A stretch of DNA of 64,000 nucleotides from 3-1-20CM-4-69-9 sp963833655 (GTDB lineage: Bacteria; Actinomycetota; Thermoleophilia; Gaiellales; Gaiellaceae): the NCBI GenBank assembly GCA_963833655.1, contig CAWHYL010000005.1, positions 677,223 to 741,222 of the forward strand, read 5' to 3'. Position numbers and translations under genes: made by a program. This document shows positions 41,968 to 50,177 of this stretch, piece after piece (the first letter of the stretch is position 1; each line of letters opens with the position of its first letter). The notes under the pieces were generated by a model. That model did no database searches. It saw only the letters and a program-made list of their open reading frames with translations, and was not told the DNA's origin.

Positions 41968-43491
41968 ATCGACGCCCCGATCGCTGAAGAGCGCAGTCAC
42001 CGGTGGACGCTGATCGCCGTTTGCGCGACGACGTTCATGCTCCTCGTCGACATCACAATCGTCAACGTCGCGCTGCCGTCGATTCAACGGCGGCTCGACG
42101 CGAGCTTGACCGGCTTGCAATGGGTGGTCGACGCTTACGCGCTGACGCTCGCGGCGCTCATCCTGACGGCCGGCGCGCTTGCCGACCGCTACGGACGCCG
42201 CCTCGTCTTCACGGCGGGAATCCTCGTCTTCAGCACGGCTTCGCTCCTCTGCGGCATCGCGTGGGACGTCGCGACGTTGGACATCGCCCGCGCCATCCAG
42301 GGGATCGGCGGCGCGGCGCTCTTCGCGACGGCGCTCGCGCTCATCGGCGCCGAATACTCCGGGCCCGCGAGGGGGCGGGCGATCGCCGTCTGGGGCTCGA
42401 CCGTCGGCCTCGCCGTCGCGTCCGGCCCTCTGATCGGGGGCATCCTCACGGACGCGCTCAGCTGGCGGTGGATCTTCTTCGTCAACGTCCCGATCGGCGT
42501 TGCGGCGACCTGGATCGCCGTCACGAAGGTGCGCGAGTCGCGCGACCCGAACGCACAGCGCACGGACGTCGCCGGGCTCGCGACGCTCGCCGGCTCGCTC
42601 TTCCTGATCGTCTTTGCGCTCCTCCGCGGAAACGACGCCGGCTGGTCGAGCGCACAGATCGTCGGCTCGCTCGTCGCCGGCTTCGCACTCCTCGTCGCGT
42701 TCGTGCTGATCGAGGTGCATCAGGAGCGGCCGATGCTCGATGTCTCGCTCTTCCGCCGGCCCGTCTTCCTCGGCGTTCAGATCTCGACCTTCTGCCTCGG
42801 CGCCGGGATGTTCGCGCTCTTTCCGTTCCTCTCGATCTACCTGCAGGACATCGACGGCGCGTCGCCGCTCGGCGCGGGACTTCGCTTCCTCCCCATCACC
42901 GTCTTCGTGTTCGTCGTTCCACTCGTGACGCGCGGGTTGGCGGGACGCACACCGATGTGGGCACTGCTCGCGGTCAGCCTCGCGATCGTCTCGGGCGGGA
43001 TCCTGCTGATGGAGGTCGTGTCGGTGGGCTCGTCGTGGACGGTGCTCCTGCCCGGCTTCATCGTCGCGGGAATCGGCATCGGGCTCGCGAACCCGACGAT
43101 CGCCGCGGCCGCGCTTCGCGTCGTCGAGCCGACGCGGACCGGCATGGCATCCGGCATCAGCAACACGTGCAGGATCGGCGGCCTCGCAGTGGGAGTCGCG
43201 GGCCTCGGCGCCGTCCTCCAACAGCGCGTCAGCATGCACCTCGCATCGGCGGGCATCCACACGAAGGGACTCGCGTCGGCGATCAGCTCTTCGGGCCTGC
43301 GCGCCGCGCACGGTCGCGTCTCGCTGGTGCACGTGGCGAACGCCGCGTTCGTGAGCGGCTTTCGCCTGGTGCTGCTCATAGGCTGCATCACGGTGTTCCT
43401 CGGCTCGCTCGCGGCGACGTTCCTCGTCCGACGGAGCGCAGCCACGGCCCCGGCGCCGATGCCGGGAGTCGCCGCGGAGCCAGAGCGGTAG
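41968..43491 (+). CDS. DHA2-type 14-helix MFS exporter (probable ATC start)
   Basis: About 507 aa, the usual length of EmrB/QacA-like H+/drug antiporters. RWTLIAVCATTFMLLVDITIVNVALPSIQ (helix 1 with motif D1), ALADRYGRRLVF (motif A), ARAIQGIGGAALFATALALI and GSTVGLAVASGPLIGG (motif C). The only in-frame ATG/GTG/TTG upstream lies inside the tRNA-Glu gene. GGAGG at 41957-41961, 6 nt before ATC 41968, makes that the best start. The next in-frame ATG would remove part of helix 1. Confidence 0.85.
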   Translation: MDAPIAEERSHRWTLIAVCATTFMLLVDITIVNVALPSIQRRLDASLTGLQWVVDAYALTLAALILTAGALADRYGRRLVFTAGILVFSTASLLCGIAWDVATLDIARAIQGIGGAALFATALALIGAEYSGPARGRAIAVWGSTVGLAVASGPLIGGILTDALSWRWIFFVNVPIGVAATWIAVTKVRESRDPNAQRTDVAGLATLAGSLFLIVFALLRGNDAGWSSAQIVGSLVAGFALLVAFVLIEVHQERPMLDVSLFRRPVFLGVQISTFCLGAGMFALFPFLSIYLQDIDGASPLGAGLRFLPITVFVFVVPLVTRGLAGRTPMWALLAVSLAIVSGGILLMEVVSVGSSWTVLLPGFIVAGIGIGLANPTIAAAALRVVEPTRTGMASGISNTCRIGGLAVGVAGLGAVLQQRVSMHLASAGIHTKGLASAISSSGLRAAHGRVSLVHVANAAFVSGFRLVLLIGCITVFLGSLAATFLVRRSAATAPAPMPGVAAEPER

Positions 43492-43502
43492 CCTGGAACA
43501 TG

Positions 43503-43575
43503 GGGCCGGTAGCTCAGTTGGTAGAGCAGGGGACTTTTAATCCCAAGGTCGCAGGTTCGAGACCTGCCCGGCCCA
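43503..43575 (+). tRNA. tRNA-Lys (anticodon TTT)
   Basis: 73 nt: acceptor GGGCCGG/CCGGCCC, D arm GCTC/GAGC, anticodon loop CTTTTAA (TTT), T arm GCAGG-TTCGAGA-CCTGC, discriminator A. A broken integrase gene ends 90 bp beyond its 3' end, the usual place for an integrated element. Confidence 0.96.
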
Positions 43576-43665
43576 TCCCCGAACTCCCGGCAAACTCAGC
43601 GACTTGCCAGTCGGACTTCCGGCGGACTCGTTGTCCGCCAGTACGGATTCAGTACGGGCTGAGCT

Positions 43666-44821
43666 TCATACTGGGAACGCTTCCTCCATCTTGGCCGCTT
43701 GGAGCTTCCGTTCGGCACGCTCCCAATGGCCATAGATGTCGGTTGTGACCTTGAGCGACGAGTGGCCCAGGTGATGCGAGAGCCATGTGATCTGAGCACC
43801 GCTCTCAAGCGCCCGCTTCGCAAACGTGTGCCTGAAGCTGTGGAACGTCCGTTTCTCCTGCGTCGGCCCGATCCGCGGGATCTGCGCGGAAGTCATCGCT
43901 GGGTAGAGGTGACGTCTAAGCACAACGGTCGGCGACAGGTACCCCTGACCGTTCGTGCCGGGAAAGACGAGCTCTTCGTTCGCGCCCGCGCTTCGCGTCG
44001 CGCCAGCGAGCCAGGAGCTCGACTACGTCGGAGATCAGGTCGACGTCTCGACGCTCGCGGTTCTTCGGCGTGCCGACTGCGCCGCCCGTGTAGCTGCGAC
44101 GAACGCGCACGACTGCCTGCTCGAGATCGACGTCGCTCCAGCGAAGCGCCAACAGTTCGCCTTGCCGCATTCCCGTCTTGAGCGCGACCAGGCAAAGCGA
44201 CCGATAGGGCTCGCTCGTGGAGGTGCGCGAAGAGGCGAGGAAGTTCGTCGTTCTCGAAGTACGCCGCCTCCTTCCGTTCCGGGCGAGGCCTCTGCGCCGG
44301 CGGCAGCTCCCGTACCGGGTTCGACTCCGCGTACCGGTAGAAGACGGCCGCCTGCAGGCACGCGCCTAGTACGCGCAGGTGCTTCGCCCGCGTGGAGGGC
44401 GAGCAGCCTCGCTCCCGCAGGAGCCGGTTGAAGCGTGCGATGTCCTCGGGACCGATCCGTCGGACGCGCTGGCCGCCGAACATCTCCTTTGCATGGGCGA
44501 TCGTCGAGCGGTAGGAGCCGACAGTCGAGGGCTTGCGCTCGAGCGAGTCGAGCCAGCGCTCGGCCCATTCGGCAAATCCGATGTTCGGCCGCGGCCGAAA
44601 CTCGCCATCTTCGACTGCGAGTCCGCGACTCGGCGCAGCGCCATCTCGGCTTGCTCGCGGTCTCGTCCGACGAGCTTCCTTGTGGCCTGCTCGCCGTCGC
44701 GAACCACCACGTAGTAGACGGGTCCATCAGGGCAAGTGCAGCCGGTCTTCGCTCCATCGAACGACGTCCAGGAGCGACCGAGAGCGCAGCGCCGGGAATG
44801 CTTGGCCTGCAGGCTAGCCAC
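43666..44821 (-). pseudogene. Tyrosine recombinase/integrase, frameshifted
   Basis: Phage-type integrase in at least four frames. N-terminal part KTGCTCPDGPVYYVVVRDGE and EQAEMALRRV; core-binding domain RVRRIGPEDIARFNRLLRERG and KHLRVLGACLQAAVFYRYA; then the Arg motif RQGELLALRWSDVDLEQ; the end carries HSFRHTFAKRALESG, LSHHLGHSSLKVTTDIYGHW with the HxxR, His and Tyr. All catalytic residues survive but in separate frames, so it is inactive unless these are sequencing errors. Lies at the tRNA-Lys 3' end. Confidence 0.88.
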
Positions 44822-44943
44822 GTCTTGCGGCGAACGGAAAGAAAACGCTGACCATACTGGTCAATATAGGCGTCAACTGATCATGTTGTCCACGCTGGTC
44901 AGCGACCGTCATCCGGGTATCAAGTCAGAGTGATGGCGTCGCG

Positions 44944-45248
44944 ATGGCCGACCAGACTGACACGCCATTTATCGAGGAGCTGCCGCGACTTCTTCATGAC
45001 CGAGGTATGAGCCTGCGAGCTCTTGCGGCGACGATCGGCATCAGCGATTCGCACCTGTCGCGCGTCCTCCGCCGGGCCGACTACAAGACACCGAGCCCGG
45101 ATCTGACGAGAAAGGTTGCTCGCGCCCTCGGCTACCGCCTGACTACTTCCTTGAGTTCCGCGAGGCTTACGTCATCGAACGGATCAGGTCCAACCCGAAG
45201 CTTCGCAACGACCTCTACGCTCGACTAATTCGCGACCCTCAGGCTTAA
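44944..45248 (+). pseudogene. XRE-family regulator, one-base deletion
   Basis: Residues 1-70 give a helix-turn-helix: FIEELPRLLHDRGMSLRALA, ATIGISDSHLSRVLRR, RKVARALG. After ALG the frame should read LPPDYFLEFREAYVIERI to a TAA at 45248, but one C is missing near 45136 and the frame runs out differently. Typical of actinobacterial XRE regulators; inactivated. Divergent from the broken integrase. Confidence 0.72.
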
Positions 45249-45637
45249 GGACCTCAACCAGCCTGAGCGGCTCGCAACGGCGCTGCACGTTGCGCGCGAG
45301 TTGCAAGCGACCGCGCCTTACCAGCACAACTCGGGCCGACGTGGAGCACGATCTGGCGACGCTGGAAGAAGATGGAGCGGGTGAGAATCGAGGTCGTCGA
45401 CTGCATCGGGTGCGGCGGAAGGCCGACCGCGTCTGGAAGCTCGCGGACGCCGTCATCGTCGAGCCGCCTCCGGGTGTAACGGAGACGCCATGCGTACCTG
45501 GGCGCTCATCGAGGCCGCCAACGATGCCTGCACCCATCCCGCCTACCGAGACCGCTACCGGCAGACAACGCAAGCATGGGCAAGCAGCGCGGCGCCGAGG
45601 TCGCCCCGTTGACCTCGCCGGGGCCTCGCCGAAGCGT
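45249..45637 (+). other. Remnant region, no supported gene
   Basis: Short plus-strand fragments such as RIEVVDCIGCGGRP and MRTWALIEAANDACTHPAYRD look coding-like but do not join into one frame. Probably decayed island DNA. Confidence 0.4.
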
Positions 45638-45949
45638 CTACGAGATCCACCGCGCAACTAGAGCGACTAGGGTGACGATCGCTGTTACAGCCCCGATCAA
45701 TGCGCCAACCCTCAATACCTGGTGTTCGCCCGCTAACGACACACGGTGCAGGACATCGCGAAACACCACCGGACGGTTTGGCAAGACGTTGTCCGCAACT
45801 ACGGGCAGTCGCTCCAATTCCACCTTATCGATGACAGCCGCCGGTGCGTAGGGCCTGATTGCTGCCTTGACTAGTTCTTCGTCAACGAACGCGCTGAAAA
45901 CAACGACAGGCGTATCTCTCGTACTCTCTGATTCCTTAAGTCGCTGCAT
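45638..45949 (-). CDS. Response-regulator-like fragment with C-terminal membrane helix
   Basis: 103 aa from ATG 45949. ESTRDTPVVVFSAFVDEELVKAAI resembles the second half of a REC domain (PVVVFSA), and VGALIGAVTAIVTLVALVARW is a membrane helix. The usual N-terminal half with the phospho-Asp is not readable upstream in this frame, so this is probably a truncated or decayed gene. Confidence 0.4.
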   Translation of the reverse strand: MQRLKESESTRDTPVVVFSAFVDEELVKAAIRPYAPAAVIDKVELERLPVVADNVLPNRPVVFRDVLHRVSLAGEHQVLRVGALIGAVTAIVTLVALVARWIS

Positions 45950-46401
45950 GCAGGCTATGCCGCCAGCGAGCGCGTTTTTGAGAACGTTGCCCCCTCTGCC
46001 GTAGGCCGCAGGCAACGACTGTCCATTTCGCTGCGAGTCCCGAGCTTGAACCGCGATGGCTCGGCAGTCAAGGCGGGGCGCGACACGCGTGTCGTGATGG
46101 GGATTGAGGCATAGGCTGTACCGCCGACAAGCGATCGCTGCGGCAGTTTGGAGAGTGACCTTCGTGGCCTGCCCGGCGGAGTCTGTTCCAGCACAGACGG
46201 TGAGGCTCAGGCTGAGGCGCCGGGCCTTGGCCGAGCGCAAAGCGGCGGACTGGCGGCAGCCGTGATTCCATGAATCCTCCGCTCCGCTGAGACGGTGCAA
46301 CGGGATGGAGCTGCCCCTGGAGCTTTGAGGCGCTGAATCGCCCCGCCCCCATAGAGACCGTCGGACACGCCGCAATGCGTCTCGTGTAAACACGTAAGGC
46401 G
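45950..46401. other. Gap, nothing recognised
   Basis: About 450 bp without a credible reading frame. The stretch just before 46402 (GTAAGGCG) gives no strong ribosome site. Confidence 0.4.
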
Positions 46402-47643
46402 ATGGGCAGCTACGCACAGCTCAAGGTCGGCGACCTTGAGATCGCGCACTTTAAGAGCGAGATCGAGCCCTGGGTAGCGCTCGTCTTTACTGCGGACGAT
46501 CGGCGTGCTCGTCCGGCGACCGTCGACGAGCTCGAGTACTACGGCCAAGATGAGTCTTGGGAGGTCACCGAGCTCGTCGCGCGTGCTGACGTCGTGCGAG
46601 ACAGACTCGAACTGACGGGAGCCGATTTGAATGCTGCTGCGGCGGCTTTCGAGGAGCTCGTTCGCGAGAAGCGAGACGTGCTCAGCGAGGTGCGCCAATC
46701 ATTTGAAGGCGAGGAACCGCGCGAGAGAATCGGTCGAGAGGTCGAGTATCTCGCTTCGCTTGACCTGGATGACTGGATCGATGCTTTACGCGATTCCCCA
46801 GCTGATCTGCCAGGCACCAGCCGTCTTGAAATGGGGACCCGCAGTTGGCTTTTCGATCTCTGGTCTGACGGGGACGTTCGGCTATGCCTCCGAGCCGTCC
46901 TTGAGTGCCGACCGGACTCTCTTGTATCCGTCGACGTGACTGACCTCATCGATGGAGGTTGGCTCTTGCCGGATGAGGACCCTCGCGAGACAGCCCTCCT
47001 TCAGTTTGGCTGGGCGGAGAGACATGCAAGTCCGATCGTCGTGCTTACTGAGGGTTCGACCGACGCGAAGATTCTCGAAACAGCGCTCTCCGTCACCTAC
47101 CCTCACCTTCGCGGTTTCATCCGATTCTCGGATTTCAGCCACCAGCCGGAGTCCAACGCGGCAGCCCTTGTGAAGACAGTGAAGGCGTTCGCGGCCGCGG
47201 GCATCACCAACAGGGTCGTCGCACTGTTCGACGCTGATGCAGCGGCTCGCGATGCTGTGAGGTCGCTAGAGATAGACAAGCTCCCACGATCGATTCAAGT
47301 GCGACACCTACCACCGATTGAGATCGCTCATGCGTATCCGACGATCGGGCCCAGCGGGGAACTTGTCGCCGACGACGTCAATGGGCGAGCATGCTCCATC
47401 GAGCTGTATCTCGGGCAGGATGTCCTCGCTGATCCTCAGGGAACCCTCCATCCCGTGCGCTGGACAGCCTTCATCCGCGGAGTCAACTCGTGGCAGGGGG
47501 TGATTGAGGGAAAGGATGAGATCCTCACCCGTTACTGGGCAAAGGCAGAAGCCGCGCTGAAGCACCCAGAGACCGCGGCAACCCAGGACTGGGCCCAGCT
47601 TCGAGCTGTTATTAACGAAGTCCGGCTTGCATTCACGCCCTGA
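46402..47643 (+). CDS. HEPN/TOPRIM-associated protein (candidate defence gene)
   Basis: 413 aa. The start MGSYAQLKVGDLEIAHFKSE, with PWVALVFTADDRR, matches the N-terminal domain named HEPN/Toprim-associated. The C-terminal half has a TOPRIM-like core: IVVLTEGSTDAKILETAL (catalytic Glu about 215), then RVVALFDADAAARDAV (DxD about 276) and IEIAHAYPTIGPSG. No helicase or ATPase partner is adjacent. Proteins of this kind are often found among phage-defence genes; nuclease activity here is inference. It is intact while its neighbours have decayed. Confidence 0.78.
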   Translation: MGSYAQLKVGDLEIAHFKSEIEPWVALVFTADDRRARPATVDELEYYGQDESWEVTELVARADVVRDRLELTGADLNAAAAAFEELVREKRDVLSEVRQSFEGEEPRERIGREVEYLASLDLDDWIDALRDSPADLPGTSRLEMGTRSWLFDLWSDGDVRLCLRAVLECRPDSLVSVDVTDLIDGGWLLPDEDPRETALLQFGWAERHASPIVVLTEGSTDAKILETALSVTYPHLRGFIRFSDFSHQPESNAAALVKTVKAFAAAGITNRVVALFDADAAARDAVRSLEIDKLPRSIQVRHLPPIEIAHAYPTIGPSGELVADDVNGRACSIELYLGQDVLADPQGTLHPVRWTAFIRGVNSWQGVIEGKDEILTRYWAKAEAALKHPETAATQDWAQLRAVINEVRLAFTP

Positions 47644-48097
47644 GGCAGCGGGCGACGGAACCCACGTGGAGCCCAAGGTGGGTGGCACAAGGGTCAGGCG
47701 TCGCCGACGAAACCCGTGGGGCATCTCCCAGTCGCGGTTGCTCCACGCGTCGATGACCTCGATGTGCGGCGGAGGCCGCTGGCCTTGACTACCTCGGGAG
47801 AATCAGGCAGTGGTCGTGTTACCTGGAGTTAGCTCTTCGCCAGGACGCGATGCAAGACCTCGCTCTGAACATCGATGAATTAATGGCGTCGTTTTCGCAG
47901 GAAACGGATTCGCCGTTCCTGCTCGTCCGCGTCCCGGAGGAGCAGGCCAATGCATTCTCCTGCGCCACTTATCGGGTCGTCGGTAGCCGACAGGGGATTG
48001 ACCATCCCATGGGCTAGGGCGTAAGGACGCTCATGCAGCCGGACGTTCGTTTCCACGCTCACTACGATCTCCCCGTCCACGGCGTAGGAGTGTCACC
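47644..48097. other. Gap with possible short remnants
   Basis: About 450 bp. A minus-strand fragment reads PHIEVIDAWSNRDWEMPHGF, and another 66-codon minus frame (47880-48080, DGEIVVSVETNVRLHERPYA) is coding-like but unsupported. No complete gene or RNA seen. Confidence 0.35.
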
Positions 48098-48544
48098 TTG
48101 TCCGAAGCTGGGTTCATCGACCACATCGTCCGAAGCTGGGTTCATCGACCACATCGGGATCGGCGTTCCGGATCTCGACGCAACCAAGAAGTACTACGAC
48201 GATCTCATGCCCATCCTCGGACTCCGTCCGTGGTTCGATAGGGCGCCGGGGGATCCACTGAACGCATGGACCCGACGGTGCACGCGGCTCACCAGCTGTT
48301 CGTCTACCAGGCACAGGAATCGGCTAGCTACTCACGTCGCGAGACCGGTCTCCACCACCTGGCCTTCCTGGTTGCGAGCAGAGCGATCGTTCGTCAAGCC
48401 CACGAATGGGCGCGCGCCCGAAACGCGGTGATCCTGGACGAACCAGCGGAGTTCCCTCACGGCGAACACTGCTTCGCGACTTACTGGCTGGACCCACACG
48501 GGTTCAAGCTGGAGGCCGTTTGCCATAGACCTGAAGAGACCTGA
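48098..48544 (+). pseudogene. VOC-family gene broken by a tandem duplication and a second frameshift
   Basis: From TTG 48098 the protein begins SEAGFIDHI, then a 28-bp duplication shifts frame. The second copy continues GIGVPDLDATKKYYDDLMPILGLRPWFD. Another shift near 48265 leads to VHAAHQLFVYQAQESASYSRR, TGLHHLAFLVASRAIV and FATYWLDPHGFKLEAVCH. All VOC motifs are present across the frames. Confidence 0.8.
48100..48155 (+). repeat. 28-bp perfect tandem duplication
   Basis: The 28-bp unit starting GTCCGAAGCTGGGTTCATCG occurs at 48100-48127 and again at 48128-48155 without a mismatch. 28 is not a multiple of three, so it breaks the VOC frame. Confidence 0.95.
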
Positions 48545-48555
48545 TCGCGAAGCCG

Positions 48556-48572
48556 TCGGGGGACGGTAAGAC
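48556..48572 (+). mobile_element. IS110 type 1 left-terminus relic
   Basis: TCGGGGGACGGTAAGAC is identical to the left junction plus first eight bases of the IS110 copies at 49894 and 53620, but no transposase follows. Either a relic of an old insertion or a coincidental target-like site. Confidence 0.45.
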
Positions 48573-48613
48573 CCGAACGCTGGCCCAGACGACCCTCCAC
48601 GGTCCGAGGCCGA

Positions 48614-49042
48614 CTAGCCAGCTTCGACGACCTTCTTAAGGCCGGCCAACATCTTCTCCCAGTTGGCTCTTGAGTGCTCTGCCGCCTCCTCGCTCGAGTT
48701 GTTGTCCTGACTGAGGGAGACGCGCGTTTTCTGTCCTCGTTCCTCGAGGTCGTAAAGGACTGTGTGGTAGTTCTCCGGAATGTCCTCGTCGCCGCTCAGC
48801 GGGCTGAAATGCGTCAGTTTCAGACGCCGTGCCTGCTCGACCTCGACGATTTCTCCCTTGTCTTCGTACTTCTTGCCCTCGTACTCGCCTTTCCAGACGA
48901 TAGGGCTGCCTGGCTGCCAGTCGGTCACGACCTGAGAACCAAACATGTATTTCTTGATCTGCTCAGGATCTGTTAGCGCGGTCCAAACGTCGCCCGGTGA
49001 GGCGTCAATCTCGATTGTTGCGGTCGCGACATGGTCCGCCAT
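48614..49042 (-). CDS. SRPBCC/AHSA1-like domain protein
   Basis: 142 aa START-like fold: TIEIDASPGDVWTALTDPEQIKKYMFGSQVV, GSPIVWKGEYEGKKYEDKGE, RRLKLTHFSPLSGDEDIPEN, HTVLYDLEERGQKTRVSLSQD and a long C-terminal helix (HSRANWEKMLAGLKKVVE). The AHSA1 group binds hydrophobic ligands or assists chaperones; role unknown. AAGGAGGAG ribosome site before the ATG. Confidence 0.9.
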   Translation of the reverse strand: MADHVATATIEIDASPGDVWTALTDPEQIKKYMFGSQVVTDWQPGSPIVWKGEYEGKKYEDKGEIVEVEQARRLKLTHFSPLSGDEDIPENYHTVLYDLEERGQKTRVSLSQDNNSSEEAAEHSRANWEKMLAGLKKVVEAG

Positions 49043-49296
49043 GATCTCCTCCTTGGTGTCGTTGTGGCCCGGACTTACCCCGCGCGAATCGTCTTAAAGC
49101 AGGGAGGCCACCTGTCGCCACGGGCTCAGGGGACTGAACTCTGGCGCAGGCAAGTGGTTACCCTGCCGCCGCTGGCGTGCAGCCGGTAAGGGGCTAGACC
49201 GGACCCGCAAGGGTGAAGGGCTGCAAGTAGACCCGGCAGGCCCGCCAGGTTCGGCCGCCGCTTGCGGCCGTTCGGGCGTTGAGCTAGAAGGGTGGT

Positions 49297-49815
49297 GTGG
49301 CCGTTCGCCCGGCTTTGGCAGTCGCCGTCACGCTTCTCGCGCTAATCGCCCCTTCGGCGAGCGACGCGAACATGTCTCCAGAGGTGACTGTCGCCAAGGG
49401 GAGCTGGCATGGCCTCACCTGGAAGGTCGCCGCCAGTACTGACCGCGGCGGCTTCTACTGCATGGCCGACACCGTCGGCCGGGGAGCCGAAGATTCACGC
49501 GGGTGCGGCTCGATTCGAGACCCCAACAGCTACGGCATCAGCTACACGGCGGGTACTGATCGCGGCTCGCCGATTCTGGTTTACGGCCCCGTCTTCGCAA
49601 GGGCGCGTTCCGTGCGGATCAGTTTCTTCGACCGTCCGGCGATTCGCCGCCCGACGATCGCGCCGCCACGCGGACTTGACCCCGGAACACGATTCTTCGT
49701 GGCGATTCTGCCGTGCCCCGCATCACCAAAGACGTTTGTTGCACGTGACAGCCGAAGTCGGATCGTGGCACGTCTTGCCGTTGCACGCCCAGCACCGAAA
49801 TTCTCGTGCCGATGA
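49297..49815 (+). CDS. Secreted protein, unknown
   Basis: 172 aa. Signal peptide VRPALAVAVTLLALIAPSASDA. The mature part is beta-rich with four Cys (GGFYCMADTVGRGAEDSRGCG, AILPCPAS, final SCR), suggesting two disulfides. GTG start with AGAAGGG upstream. The family is not recognised; similar small exported proteins at 41.4 and 56.2 kb share only the general build. Confidence 0.6.
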   Translation: MAVRPALAVAVTLLALIAPSASDANMSPEVTVAKGSWHGLTWKVAASTDRGGFYCMADTVGRGAEDSRGCGSIRDPNSYGISYTAGTDRGSPILVYGPVFARARSVRISFFDRPAIRRPTIAPPRGLDPGTRFFVAILPCPASPKTFVARDSRSRIVARLAVARPAPKFSCR

Positions 49816-49902
49816 GGTCAGCTCGATCTCCCCTCTAGACGCGCGGCCCGCGCTCTCGCGGCGAAGCTGAACCACTAGCTCTCGCCGTCTACTTCGGGGG
49901 AC

Positions 49903-50177
49903 GGTAAGACTCGCCGGGTTGGTCTGTCTGGGGTGGTTGCCAGCCTGGTTGTCGCCGTGCCGCGTGTGACTCGTCGGGTGACTGGCCGCTTCGTGTGTGC
50001 CTTGGGAATGATCTGTCCGCGTGTGTGCGGCGGCGCCGGTCTGGCGCCCGCTGCTGGCTTGATCAGGAGCTTGTCCGCCTCGTTGGCGTGACTCATTACC
50101 GTCCTGCCGCTGCGGTTTCCCTTGCATCAGACCGGCACCACCGGACCCTACGAACAGAGGTCGGAGGATCGAGTCGG
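49903..50177 (+). ncRNA. Candidate IS110 bridge RNA region (type 1, copy 1)
   Basis: Non-coding left end, identical to copy 3 and nearly identical to copy 2. IS110-family elements are known to make a bridge RNA from this region. Hairpin candidates: GGCGCC-GGTCT-GGCGCC, CGCC-TCGTT-GGCG, and GCTTGATCAGGAGC, which is kept in type 2 with changes. A segment TCGGG after GTGACTCG (49974-49978) repeats the junction. Confidence 0.55.

Noticed and set aside
41857..43332. 491-codon minus-strand frame opposite the MFS gene
   Set aside because: Arg/Asp/Glu-rich shadow; the plus strand encodes a complete 14-helix transporter.
49100..49296. Possible riboswitch upstream of the 49.3 kb secreted protein (several short GC-rich complementary stretches)
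   Set aside because: No match to a riboswitch consensus I know; GC-rich DNA makes such stems easily.
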